A DNA stretch of 64,000 bases from Candidatus Paracaedibacteraceae bacterium (lineage in GTDB: Bacteria; Pseudomonadota; Alphaproteobacteria; Paracaedibacterales; Paracaedibacteraceae): contig JAHBYI010000002.1 of NCBI GenBank assembly GCA_019636035.1, forward strand, positions 186,001 to 250,000, written 5' to 3'. Position 1 is the first letter of the stretch, and every line of letters starts with the position of its first letter. Of this stretch, positions 54,737 to 63,238 are shown piece after piece. The position numbers and the translations under genes were made by a program. The notes beneath the pieces were generated by a model, which was not told the DNA's origin, made no database searches, and saw nothing but the letters and a program-made list of their open reading frames with translations.

Positions 54737-55717
54737 ATGAAAAATCGTAAAAAAATAACTCAGTCAATTAAGTTAGAACTTATAAAAAAATCAAAAGAAG
54801 CGGCATTATCTGCCATACAAATTTTTAATAATCCTGCCATAACATTTAAAGCAGAAACTTATATTGTACTCATGAACATAGCTTGGACATATTTGTTACA
54901 TGCTTATTATAAAGATAAGAATATTGAATACCGCTATTATAGAAAGAACGGAAAACAACGCAGATTTGATAAAACTAAGCATGGAGCTTTCAAATATTGG
55001 GATTTAGAATATTGTCTAAACTCATCAGATTGTCCTATTGATAATCACACGAAGAATAACCTTAAATTTCTAATAAATATAAGGCATGAAATAGAACATA
55101 AAATGACATCAAAGATAGATGATCTTCTTAGCGCCCGTTTTCAAGCGTGTTGCCTCAATTACAATGATTATTTGAAGCAGTTTTTTGGTAACAAACATGG
55201 TATTGAGAAACATCTTAGTTTTAGTCTACAACTATCTACTATATCTGAACCCCAAAAGAAATTATTAGAAGATCAAAAAGATCTACCCAAAAATATTCTC
55301 GGCTGTATTCAAGATTTTGATGAATCGCTCTCTGAAGACGAATATAATAGTCAAAAATACGCATATAGAGTTATTTTTATTCCTAAGCTAGCAAACCATA
55401 AAGGATCAGCAGATAAAGTAATTGAATTTATCAAGAGCGACGATCCAATTGCGCAAACAGTTGCAAAAGAACTTATGGTTATTAAAGATGGAGAGAAAAA
55501 AAAATATATACCGTCACAAATTGTTTCTTTAATGAATAAAAATGGTTTTCCGAGATTTAGCATGCATCGCCATATCCTGCTATGGAAAGAACATGACGCA
55601 AAAAACCCTGCTAATGGATATGGAGCAGATATAGCCGGCAAAAATTGGTATTATTATCAAAATTGGGTAGACGTAGTAAAAGAACACTGCGAAAAAAATG
55701 CCAATATATATAAATAG
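54737..55717 (+). CDS. DUF3644-like protein with HEPN-type RX4H motif
   Basis: 326 residues, much more AT-rich in codon use than its neighbours. The N-terminal half is helical, opening with KEAALSAIQIFNNPAITFKAE, an arrangement I associate with DUF3644. It holds FLINIRHEIEHKM with R116 and H121 spaced as in the HEPN ribonuclease motif RX4-6H. The C-terminal half contains a possible DNA-binding segment (SQIVSLMNKNGFPRFSMHRHILLWKEH). No signal peptide. It lies 36 bases after a serine-recombinase remnant and is convergent with osmC, so it looks acquired. A defence or toxin-like RNase role is possible but unproven. Confidence 0.7.
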   Translation: MKNRKKITQSIKLELIKKSKEAALSAIQIFNNPAITFKAETYIVLMNIAWTYLLHAYYKDKNIEYRYYRKNGKQRRFDKTKHGAFKYWDLEYCLNSSDCPIDNHTKNNLKFLINIRHEIEHKMTSKIDDLLSARFQACCLNYNDYLKQFFGNKHGIEKHLSFSLQLSTISEPQKKLLEDQKDLPKNILGCIQDFDESLSEDEYNSQKYAYRVIFIPKLANHKGSADKVIEFIKSDDPIAQTVAKELMVIKDGEKKKYIPSQIVSLMNKNGFPRFSMHRHILLWKEHDAKNPANGYGADIAGKNWYYYQNWVDVVKEHCEKNANIYK

Positions 55718-55737
55718 GGGGCTAGACCTTAAACCAA

Positions 55738-56181
55738 TTACTCTTGCATATTCACTATCGTTGTGATTTGGATTTCTCCTGTTAAGGCACGGTGAACAGG
55801 GCATTTTGATACGATTTCTTTATATTTCTCTTGTTGTTCAATCGGTAAATCTTTATCAAAATACAGATCACGGGTAAATATGTGGACTGTTTTGCCTGTA
55901 TCTGGATCTATCTGTTTTGTTAGATTAACTTTGACTTGGAAAAATCCTAATTCTATGTTTTTGTGGCGAGCATAATATCGTAAAGTCATTGCTGTACATG
56001 CGGCTAAGCTTGAGGCCAACAGATCATAGGGATTCATGCCGTGATCGTTCCCGCCGGATTCAAATGGCTCGTCCGAAGGGATAACTTGACGGTGAGTTTC
56101 CAGGATAAAGGAAAAAGGTGTTGCATCATGCATTGGCGTTGCTAACGCGTCACCTTTTTCCAAATCCTGACGGCGGATCAT
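55738..56181 (-). CDS. OsmC-family peroxiredoxin-like protein
   Basis: 147-residue OsmC/Ohr-fold protein. The two family cysteines are C62 (SLAACTAMTLRYYARH) and C127 (SKCPVHRALTGE), which form the peroxidatic pair that reduces organic hydroperoxides. The ATG shares its bases with the tssM stop (TAATG), so it is translationally coupled to the T6SS operon. Whether it protects against oxidants met during secretion or host contact, or is a chance neighbour, is unknown. Confidence 0.9.
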   Translation of the reverse strand: MIRRQDLEKGDALATPMHDATPFSFILETHRQVIPSDEPFESGGNDHGMNPYDLLASSLAACTAMTLRYYARHKNIELGFFQVKVNLTKQIDPDTGKTVHIFTRDLYFDKDLPIEQQEKYKEIVSKCPVHRALTGEIQITTIVNMQE

Positions 56182-59100
56182 TATTGTTCGCCTGCGTCGG
56201 CACCAGCATCATCAGCCGGGGCAGGAGGAGGAGCTTCTGCCGGTTGATCATTATCCGTTGGCTGACTATCTGTCGCTGCATCCGGAAGTGGCTCTTCTTC
56301 CTCAGCTTGCGGTTCGACAGGTTTCTGGGATCCCATGGTCAAGACCGGTTCATTTTCCTTTTGCATGATGCTGTCAGGAAGATCGGGTGCCAGTGTCGGG
56401 AACGGCGGAATACGGATTGGCTTCCCGGATTTTTTACCTTTGGACGGAGACAGGATCGTCACACGAACAAAGGCAAGGGTTTTATCCTCAGGGCCATTTG
56501 GAATTTCGTATTTGAGGATATATGGTACCGGTTCTTGTAGTTGACTATACTCACTTTGCAAGGCTTGTTGTTGGCGAATCATCCAGAACAGAGACCAGCG
56601 ACCCGGGTATTTATAGGTCACAGTTCCTTCTTCAACTTCCATATTGGCTTGGTTTGGATCCTTGTACGGTTGCATCCGTGATGTCGGTGGCCAGCGGAAA
56701 CTAACTTGAATTTCGTTACCAAAACTCCATTTGCCGGCTTTTGATTTATCGTGATTGGTAATGACGGCTGTATCGTTTGGTGTCAGTGTCCAATCAATAA
56801 TCACGTTGGCGCGTAATTCCTTTTCACGATTAACGCGGAAAGCTACATCCAAATCAAAACTTGGGACTTCGGCCGGAACGGGGGAGTTTAAGAAAGCCGA
56901 GAAAAAGCCTTTTAGTTTTTCCATGGCCGTCAAGAAGGCATAAGAATCATCCGATTCTGAACCCAGTTGATAAACCTGGTCATAGATTTTCTTAGGGTCA
57001 TTTCCGGCATCTTTATACAGGCGGAAAAACTCTTTGATATCATCGGGTTCGGCCTCAGGGGAATCCGGTTGTGGATTGGCTAAGAACGGGAACTTATCGC
57101 GAATATTATCGTTAAAGTATTGTGCTAGTTTTTGGTAGTTTTCAATGCTCTGTTTGCGGCGAATCACCTCGCATCGAGACAGAATTTTACGTTTGAGTTG
57201 ATCTCGGCGATTTAAGAAATAATCACCTGAACCTGTCCGTAAATCCTTGAGGGGGATTTTTGTAAAACATTTATCCAAATCAATGTCAGCTAATTCTTTG
57301 GTAATTGCATCTTCCAAGGTGTGTAGAGAGTTGCCTGGTTTCTTTTTCTCATACCCATCTACATCATCAATCAGGCGTTTCCACTTAAAGAGCAGATCAT
57401 CTTTCCCTTGGTATTCTTTCATAATCGGAGCAGCTAAGAATTGAACCATAAAAGCGGCGTATTCATTGGATAAACGATTAATAAGGGCGCGTTGTTTTTC
57501 TAAATAATTATTAAGATCGATGGAATCTTTGACATTGTACCCTTCGAAAATGGGGGAATTAACGCCGGACCACCAATCAAAATTGTCATCTTTGACTTTG
57601 TATAGGCCATAACCTTCAAGAATTTCATCAACTTGCTCAAGAAGTCGGGTTGATAGCATCCCTAGCAGGGTTCGCAAGTCAACAAATCCCGTCCCCACAT
57701 TACCATCATCCATAATTTCGAGTAGTTTTAAGAATTTAGGGACAATCGTTTTAACATCATCGATTTTATTCCTTAAGGTTTCTTCGGCAGAGGCTAACGT
57801 TGATGACGACATGGGGCGTGGTGTAATTGTTTGTGCTTTGGCAATTAAACTCACGATGTTTTTCTGTAAGTTCGCGCGAATTGCTTCCTTGAGGGTGCCG
57901 CGAATTCCAGGGGGAACGTCATCTAAATGCTTTTCGGCGAATTGTTCATAGGCTTTGACTTCATCTGTTGCCATATCGATGAGTTTTGAGTTCCAAAAAA
58001 CCACATGGGTTTCAGGGATTTTTGAGACAAACATCTCGCCCGATGGTTCTGCCATAAAATTTTCATTAAACAGAACCGTTAGGCTTTTTTCTAGATTAAA
58101 GAGTCCATCCGACGGATAGGATTTTTTAGGGTCATTGACTGCTTTTTTCGGAGCCAGCAATTTATTCAACTGAGTCAGACTTTGCTGGAATTGGCGGAAA
58201 GCTGCTGCGGTTTCTCCGGCAAACAAATTAACCATGTCAGAGCCAAAAAGTTTAAAGCCAGAAATCTGTCCCATGACGTCAGAGAAATCAGCTCCTGCAT
58301 CAAAATACTCGCCATCAATCCATGTTTTTCCGGGTTCCCCCATTTTTGGAACGGCTTCGTGGAGGCTGTTAACAATTTTACGAAGAGGATCCAGATCGGG
58401 AATTTTTTCATCAGGGCGATTGCCATATTCCTTCATCAAGAAATTTAATTTGCCGATGATTGAATGTTCATTCCTCGGGGAAAACAGGTTTGTACTAAAG
58501 TGATCAAAGAGATGCGACAATGTCTGTCTAGCCGTTTGTTCATAAGGGTTCAAATCAATTTTTGGGTAAATCACATCCTTAAGATCGCTTCTAAAATGCG
58601 AATAGTCTTTTAAAAACTCTTTGGGTAATTCAATGCCCAATGTATAAATCACCAATTCCTTTAACAGATCGGAGTCAGAGCTGTCTTGCAGTCTGTTATA
58701 TTTGTCAATATTATTGCTTAGGTCAATAAAGCGTTGTACAAATCCCTTGAATAATTGATATTCAATCGTGTTGGTCGGAGTGAGCATTTCCCCTAAATCT
58801 TTGGTATAATCATCGGCACCAACTCTGAATGTCAAAAGATCTCTGGCTTTTAGCAGGAGATCCATATAGATGGTTCGAACGATAATCTGGTTATAGGAAA
58901 CTTTAAGAGATGTTCTGAGGTTATCATCAATAGGGCTGAACCAAGATGAAGGCATAAAGATGGAAAAGAAATTTGCCTTATGCAAATTATCCATCATATC
59001 CAATAATTCTCGTGTTTGTTGGTCAAACATTTGTGCTGTGATGCGGTTTTGATCCATGCGTGTTGCCGGAATCTGATACAGGATAGAATTAACTTTCCCT

Positions 59101-60521
59101 AAGACGGGAAGGAGATAATCTCTGTTTTCCTTGAAATTATCATAGGTTTTGAGGATGCCGTACGTGCCAATACCCAAAAAACCAATAATTCCAGCTTTTG
59201 CATAATTAAGATTGCGGTTTGCTGAAATAAGGCGTTGTCGAATCGGTTGAGCCAGCCCTGTTTCTTTGAAGACTTTATCCGTTAGAATGTCTCGGAAAAA
59301 GAAGATTGGGCTTGGGCGTTCTTCGTGGATTGGGTCAACTTCCATATCGCCAATCTGAGTTTTAGCCATGGCGTCTGTTTGGTGCTGGTCAATGGCGGAC
59401 AACTGATCAACCGATAGCTTTGATCCGCTATCGCCGCAAAAGTAAATTCCGCGCAGCATTAAAGATTCGTCATAGGACGTTATCTTAAAGATCTGATTCA
59501 TATAAAGCGAAAGGGATTTTTGCAAATGCATTAATTCAGAAGGAAAAACAAAGACACCGTCCCTTGATAGTTCATCAACACCTTGGCCGAGAACCTCTAG
59601 TTTTACGCGGGTTAAGGCATTCTTGACATGGCCAAACGCTTCGTTAATCCATGACGAACTATAGGCTGTACCTGGGGTATACGGGGACGACCAACCAATC
59701 ATGTTGTTGCGATTATCAAAGGGGATTGACCCACAGAAATTTTTGAATCCGGGAATGATGTCCGTTTTTGTGACGACAACATAAACCGGGATGCGTAGTC
59801 CCATGAAATTTTGTGTTGCAATGAGTTTTTGGGCAAGGAATCGGGCGCGGTCAGAAATTTCCTCTGGCGATAATTTATTTCTGCCATAGAGTTCCGTTGC
59901 CGGAATCGTCAGAATGATACCATCAATCGGGCGGCGGTGACGATACCGCGTCAGCAAATTAATAATGGTTTGCCATCCTTTTTCATCTGCATCTGTCCCC
60001 CGAGATTTAATCAAAAAATCCCCGCGAATATCCAGGATGACACCTCTGTTCAAGAACCACCATTTGAGGCCAGGGTTATCTTCGTTGATGCCGAACGTTG
60101 GTTTTCCAATCGGCAATGGGATTTCAGATCGCTCAATTAAGCTCGTTTTACCGGATCCTGAGGTGCCGATCATTAAATACCAGGGAAGAAAGTACTTGTA
60201 GTTTAGGGTATCGAGGCGATCCCGTAACAAGTCGAGAGCCCTTAGGAAAATAAGGCTCAAATCACCAACTTTAAAATACCCCTTGAGTGTTAAATAGCGT
60301 GACAGTAAACCTCCCCATGGTGGTGTCTGGTCTTCAGCCGGGGGGAGTTTTTCCGGTTCTGGTGTATTTGGTGGAACGCGTTTGTCGATTTCCTTTTTCA
60401 CACGGCTTGATGTGTAGTAAAGGAAAATCAGCATCAAAATCAGGGCAATAATTGACCCGGCAATCACGATGATGTGAATGTACGCATTTAATCCAGAGAT
60501 AAAGTCCATAATGGTCTTCAT
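56181..60521 (-). CDS. tssM: T6SS inner-membrane protein TssM (IcmF)
   Basis: 1446 residues. Two N-terminal regions surround membrane helices (about 15-36 and a second near 443-462). Between them is a GTPase-like domain with Walker A GTSGSGKTS (119-127). A large periplasmic part with IcmF and C-terminal beta domains follows. With TssL and (elsewhere) TssJ it forms the envelope-spanning complex. It is long for the family and ends in an acidic Pro/Ala/Glu-rich tail of about 50 residues (from about 1397). ATG overlaps the tssL stop (ATGA) and its stop overlaps the osmC start. Confidence 0.95.
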   Translation of the reverse strand: MKTIMDFISGLNAYIHIIVIAGSIIALILMLIFLYYTSSRVKKEIDKRVPPNTPEPEKLPPAEDQTPPWGGLLSRYLTLKGYFKVGDLSLIFLRALDLLRDRLDTLNYKYFLPWYLMIGTSGSGKTSLIERSEIPLPIGKPTFGINEDNPGLKWWFLNRGVILDIRGDFLIKSRGTDADEKGWQTIINLLTRYRHRRPIDGIILTIPATELYGRNKLSPEEISDRARFLAQKLIATQNFMGLRIPVYVVVTKTDIIPGFKNFCGSIPFDNRNNMIGWSSPYTPGTAYSSSWINEAFGHVKNALTRVKLEVLGQGVDELSRDGVFVFPSELMHLQKSLSLYMNQIFKITSYDESLMLRGIYFCGDSGSKLSVDQLSAIDQHQTDAMAKTQIGDMEVDPIHEERPSPIFFFRDILTDKVFKETGLAQPIRQRLISANRNLNYAKAGIIGFLGIGTYGILKTYDNFKENRDYLLPVLGKVNSILYQIPATRMDQNRITAQMFDQQTRELLDMMDNLHKANFFSIFMPSSWFSPIDDNLRTSLKVSYNQIIVRTIYMDLLLKARDLLTFRVGADDYTKDLGEMLTPTNTIEYQLFKGFVQRFIDLSNNIDKYNRLQDSSDSDLLKELVIYTLGIELPKEFLKDYSHFRSDLKDVIYPKIDLNPYEQTARQTLSHLFDHFSTNLFSPRNEHSIIGKLNFLMKEYGNRPDEKIPDLDPLRKIVNSLHEAVPKMGEPGKTWIDGEYFDAGADFSDVMGQISGFKLFGSDMVNLFAGETAAAFRQFQQSLTQLNKLLAPKKAVNDPKKSYPSDGLFNLEKSLTVLFNENFMAEPSGEMFVSKIPETHVVFWNSKLIDMATDEVKAYEQFAEKHLDDVPPGIRGTLKEAIRANLQKNIVSLIAKAQTITPRPMSSSTLASAEETLRNKIDDVKTIVPKFLKLLEIMDDGNVGTGFVDLRTLLGMLSTRLLEQVDEILEGYGLYKVKDDNFDWWSGVNSPIFEGYNVKDSIDLNNYLEKQRALINRLSNEYAAFMVQFLAAPIMKEYQGKDDLLFKWKRLIDDVDGYEKKKPGNSLHTLEDAITKELADIDLDKCFTKIPLKDLRTGSGDYFLNRRDQLKRKILSRCEVIRRKQSIENYQKLAQYFNDNIRDKFPFLANPQPDSPEAEPDDIKEFFRLYKDAGNDPKKIYDQVYQLGSESDDSYAFLTAMEKLKGFFSAFLNSPVPAEVPSFDLDVAFRVNREKELRANVIIDWTLTPNDTAVITNHDKSKAGKWSFGNEIQVSFRWPPTSRMQPYKDPNQANMEVEEGTVTYKYPGRWSLFWMIRQQQALQSEYSQLQEPVPYILKYEIPNGPEDKTLAFVRVTILSPSKGKKSGKPIRIPPFPTLAPDLPDSIMQKENEPVLTMGSQKPVEPQAEEEEPLPDAATDSQPTDNDQPAEAPPPAPADDAGADAGEQ

Positions 60522-61393
60522 GATAAGCCTAACTTTTGTGCTTGAGTCAAAATTTGTCCAAGGGCGTCATCCATATCGCGAACGAGTTTAAACCATAAAA
60601 AGGATGATACCGTTATGAACGCGAACAGAATTGCTGCGAATGCGGTTACCCAGCTTCGAACATCAGGAATCCCTTTGCCTGCGGGGATGGAAATAATATG
60701 ATCATAACATTCAGGGATGAGGTACTCACGACCCGTTGTAAAGAGGAGAGGGGCATGCCGATTAATCATCTTATAGAGTTCATGGCGATACCAATCGATG
60801 TGTTGATCTTCCCCGAGATCTCGATAGCGACCTTTGAACCCGAGAGATAGGATCATCATGTAAATGTTGGAGACGTCATTTCGGAGCGGGTCATTATTTT
60901 CAAGCAAATCATCAATTTTGCGAAAAACGAGTTCTCCTGCAATTTGTGTATGGAAGAATTGCTTTTCAATGAGGTTATTTTCCCAGCGTGTTTTTCCAAC
61001 CCAACTAAACGACAGAAATGTTTCATCCAGCAAGGCAACCATGGCGTACAGGGCATCTTGGAAGTGACTGACAGCAAATTCACCGACCTGATTCTGAGCC
61101 TCTAAGGAGAATCGTTCAAACATACTGCGAAAATTATGCTGAATCGTATCTGTTAGGGTCGTAATTTCAAAGGATTCCAGATCTTTTGTTGATTGAACTT
61201 CGGCTTGATTGTCGTCAAGAATCGTATTGATGGTTGTTTCAGCATCTGCCTGAGGTTCAGATGGCGGTGTAAAGGCAACGGCAGACTCAAGGGTTCTGAG
61301 AGCAGTCTCTTTTTGAATCAAAAGCTCCCGGTAAAACTCTTGAAAGTATTGCATGAGGAACGTCGATGTAGCAACAGAAGCATCAATAGCCAT
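60518..61393 (-). CDS. tssL: T6SS inner-membrane protein TssL (DotU/IcmH)
   Basis: 291 residues. The cytosolic helical DotU domain (about 80-235) has the motifs DALYAMVALLDETFLSF and EVFRKIDDLLEN-like, followed by one membrane helix near the C-terminus (about 252-271) and a short tail. No OmpA-like peptidoglycan domain. It links the baseplate (TssK) to TssM. Two bases separate it from tssK; it overlaps tssM by four bases. Confidence 0.92.
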   Translation of the reverse strand: MAIDASVATSTFLMQYFQEFYRELLIQKETALRTLESAVAFTPPSEPQADAETTINTILDDNQAEVQSTKDLESFEITTLTDTIQHNFRSMFERFSLEAQNQVGEFAVSHFQDALYAMVALLDETFLSFSWVGKTRWENNLIEKQFFHTQIAGELVFRKIDDLLENNDPLRNDVSNIYMMILSLGFKGRYRDLGEDQHIDWYRHELYKMINRHAPLLFTTGREYLIPECYDHIISIPAGKGIPDVRSWVTAFAAILFAFITVSSFLWFKLVRDMDDALGQILTQAQKLGLS

Positions 61394-61395
61394 AG

Positions 61396-62766
61396 TTAGT
61401 CATCTTTCTTAAGGGATTCAACAACAGAGCTTTCCAGTTCCGCATGGCGCAAGTACAAAACTGCTTCCATAGGGCGTTTATCCGGCGTATCGGCGGGGTT
61501 AAAGATATACAAACGTTCGTCCGGTTTGATAAAAGCATTATCGGTTTTGATGGCGAATAAGCAAACACCGCGCCCCGACATCAGGTCTGTGGTTTCCGCT
61601 TCATCCATCAATCGGCGAGGTGCCCCCGTGATGCGTCGCACGCGAACGGCTTCGAGCATGGATTCACTGACGATAATGGCGTCTTTCATCCAGTCGATCA
61701 TCTCAGGCTCAGTCATGGTTATACTCGTCCTAAGGCCAATCATGATCCGTTGTGTTGTAATTTCGGGCTGGAGTTTTACCGAGAAATACCCCTCTTGAAA
61801 TGAAAACATCAAGACACTAAAGGCCTTTTCAATACTGTCGGTAATGAGGTGAATCCAATCAAGCATTGGTAGACAAGAATTCATAATATCGTTGTGGTTG
61901 TAGATCGGAAAAATTGGGGGAACTTGCCCCAATCGTAACGTCGACATTTTTCCGGCAACCGTACACAACAAGTGGTGGATTTCCGAAGGGTGTGCTTTTC
62001 CTGAATGGAAAATTGGTTCCAAAATAGGTAGACTTTCAACAATTGGCCTTAGCTGTTGAGATGTCTCTGTCAAAAGAGGAGTTCCGATTTTTGTTTGCCA
62101 TTTTTCGGCTAGAAATCCGGCTTTTTCTCTAAAACGACGTAGCATTTTGAGCATTTTTTCAGCTAGCGGTGTGTTGCCGTGAACCTCAAAGCAAGGGGGC
62201 ATAAACGAAACGAAGCCAAAGACTTCATCCGTATATTCAAGTTTAGCAATCGGGATAGATGTATATCGTGGAGGCGGAGAATCACTCAAAATCAGGGATA
62301 TTTTAGGCTGAAGGCGGGGAACATGGATGACATTATCAGCAACATTATCGTCTGTAACATCGTCTCCGTCTGTTGCGACGTATCGTTGCCAGTCACCTGT
62401 TATGGGGGATGTTCCTGAAATCAATTCCGGAACACAGAGGTACAAGGTATGAACGTGATTTTCCATGGCATCAGCATAGGGCGTCAGATCGAGGCAAAGA
62501 GGCATTGTATCCGGCGTTTGAACATAATCAACGATTAGTCCGTCAGGCATAATAACATGAGCTTGAAGAATAGTGACAAGGCCTGTTGCCACGGTTACCT
62601 GATCAAACTCAAGACTGATCACGCCCCAATGATTTTGTGACAGGGCACGAAGATGAGTCGTTAAGAGTTGTTGAGATCTTAACTCAAGCTGCTGAAAATG
62701 TTGTGGAGACAGCAGCATTCCTTCATACCATTGGATTGCTGGCACCAAACGAAGATTTCGCGACAT
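61396..62766 (-). CDS. tssK: T6SS baseplate protein TssK
   Basis: 456 residues from the ATG at 62766, which follows GAGG and gives the standard TssK opening (MSRNLRLVPAIQWYEGMLLSPQHFQQ). The open frame extends 33 codons further upstream, but that extension overlaps the divergent promoter region. TssK trimers connect the baseplate to the TssL-TssM complex. First gene of tssK-tssL-tssM-osmC, divergent from the PAAR-like gene by 88 bases. Confidence 0.95.
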   Translation of the reverse strand: MSRNLRLVPAIQWYEGMLLSPQHFQQLELRSQQLLTTHLRALSQNHWGVISLEFDQVTVATGLVTILQAHVIMPDGLIVDYVQTPDTMPLCLDLTPYADAMENHVHTLYLCVPELISGTSPITGDWQRYVATDGDDVTDDNVADNVIHVPRLQPKISLILSDSPPPRYTSIPIAKLEYTDEVFGFVSFMPPCFEVHGNTPLAEKMLKMLRRFREKAGFLAEKWQTKIGTPLLTETSQQLRPIVESLPILEPIFHSGKAHPSEIHHLLCTVAGKMSTLRLGQVPPIFPIYNHNDIMNSCLPMLDWIHLITDSIEKAFSVLMFSFQEGYFSVKLQPEITTQRIMIGLRTSITMTEPEMIDWMKDAIIVSESMLEAVRVRRITGAPRRLMDEAETTDLMSGRGVCLFAIKTDNAFIKPDERLYIFNPADTPDKRPMEAVLYLRHAELESSVVESLKKDD

Positions 62767-62854
62767 GTTAAAATCCTCAAAAAAATTAATTAAAAATTTA
62801 CGTTTCCTTTTTAGTATGCAAAGATTAATTAAAATGCACAAGAGGAAAAGATCA
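62767..62854. promoter_or_regulatory. Divergent promoter region of second T6SS block
   Basis: 88 AT-rich bases between tssK and the PAAR-like gene, too short for much beyond overlapping divergent promoters. No hexamers or binding-site palindrome were convincingly seen. AGAGGAAAAG at 62841-62850 is the ribosome-binding site of the plus-strand gene. Confidence 0.35.
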
Positions 62855-63238
62855 ATGGCTAACATGGTTACGCAAACGGCAACTCTTCAGTGTTCTTATG
62901 GGGCGTCGACGTGTTCTTTGATTTCTACGAATGTGACCACTACCCAAGGTGCCAATAATTCAGCGGCGAATATTCAAACAGATACGGCGTACTCCGAAAT
63001 TTCGGGGTTTTCTACATGCTATAGTCCATCGAACCCTGTTATATCGGGGAGTGGCGGAACGATTAGCTCAACAGGGTGTACACCAACATTTGGATCACCT
63101 TGGAGTCCCGGGTCAACTACCGTTCAAATTAGTAACAACGGTGCTTTAAGTAGTTCCTCGACCCTGACGTGCAATTATGCTTCCGGTACTATTTCTATTA
63201 CCAATTCTGGCGCAACAACAATTACAGTGGGGTCATAA
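62855..63238 (+). CDS. PAAR-like spike-tip protein (DUF4280 type)
   Basis: 127 residues from the ATG at 62855, chosen for the AGAGGAAAAG site and homology; the frame is open 30 codons upstream. The sequence TATLQCSYG near the start, NIQTDTAYSEISGFSTCYSPSNPVI in the middle and LTCNYASGTISITNSGA at the end match the DUF4280/PAAR-like layout of short beta-strands with paired cysteines. Such proteins cap the VgrG spike and can carry effectors; this one has no extra C-terminal domain. It is coupled to tssA by a shared base (TAATG). Confidence 0.8.
   Translation: MANMVTQTATLQCSYGASTCSLISTNVTTTQGANNSAANIQTDTAYSEISGFSTCYSPSNPVISGSGGTISSTGCTPTFGSPWSPGSTTVQISNNGALSSSSTLTCNYASGTISITNSGATTITVGS

Noticed and set aside
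56118..56540. Plus-strand frame of 140 codons opposite the tssM end
   Set aside because: Antisense shadow of tssM/osmC with no start signal or family features.
62767..62865. N-terminal extension of tssK
   Set aside because: The extension has no TssK similarity and occupies the divergent promoter; the family start fits ATG at 62766.
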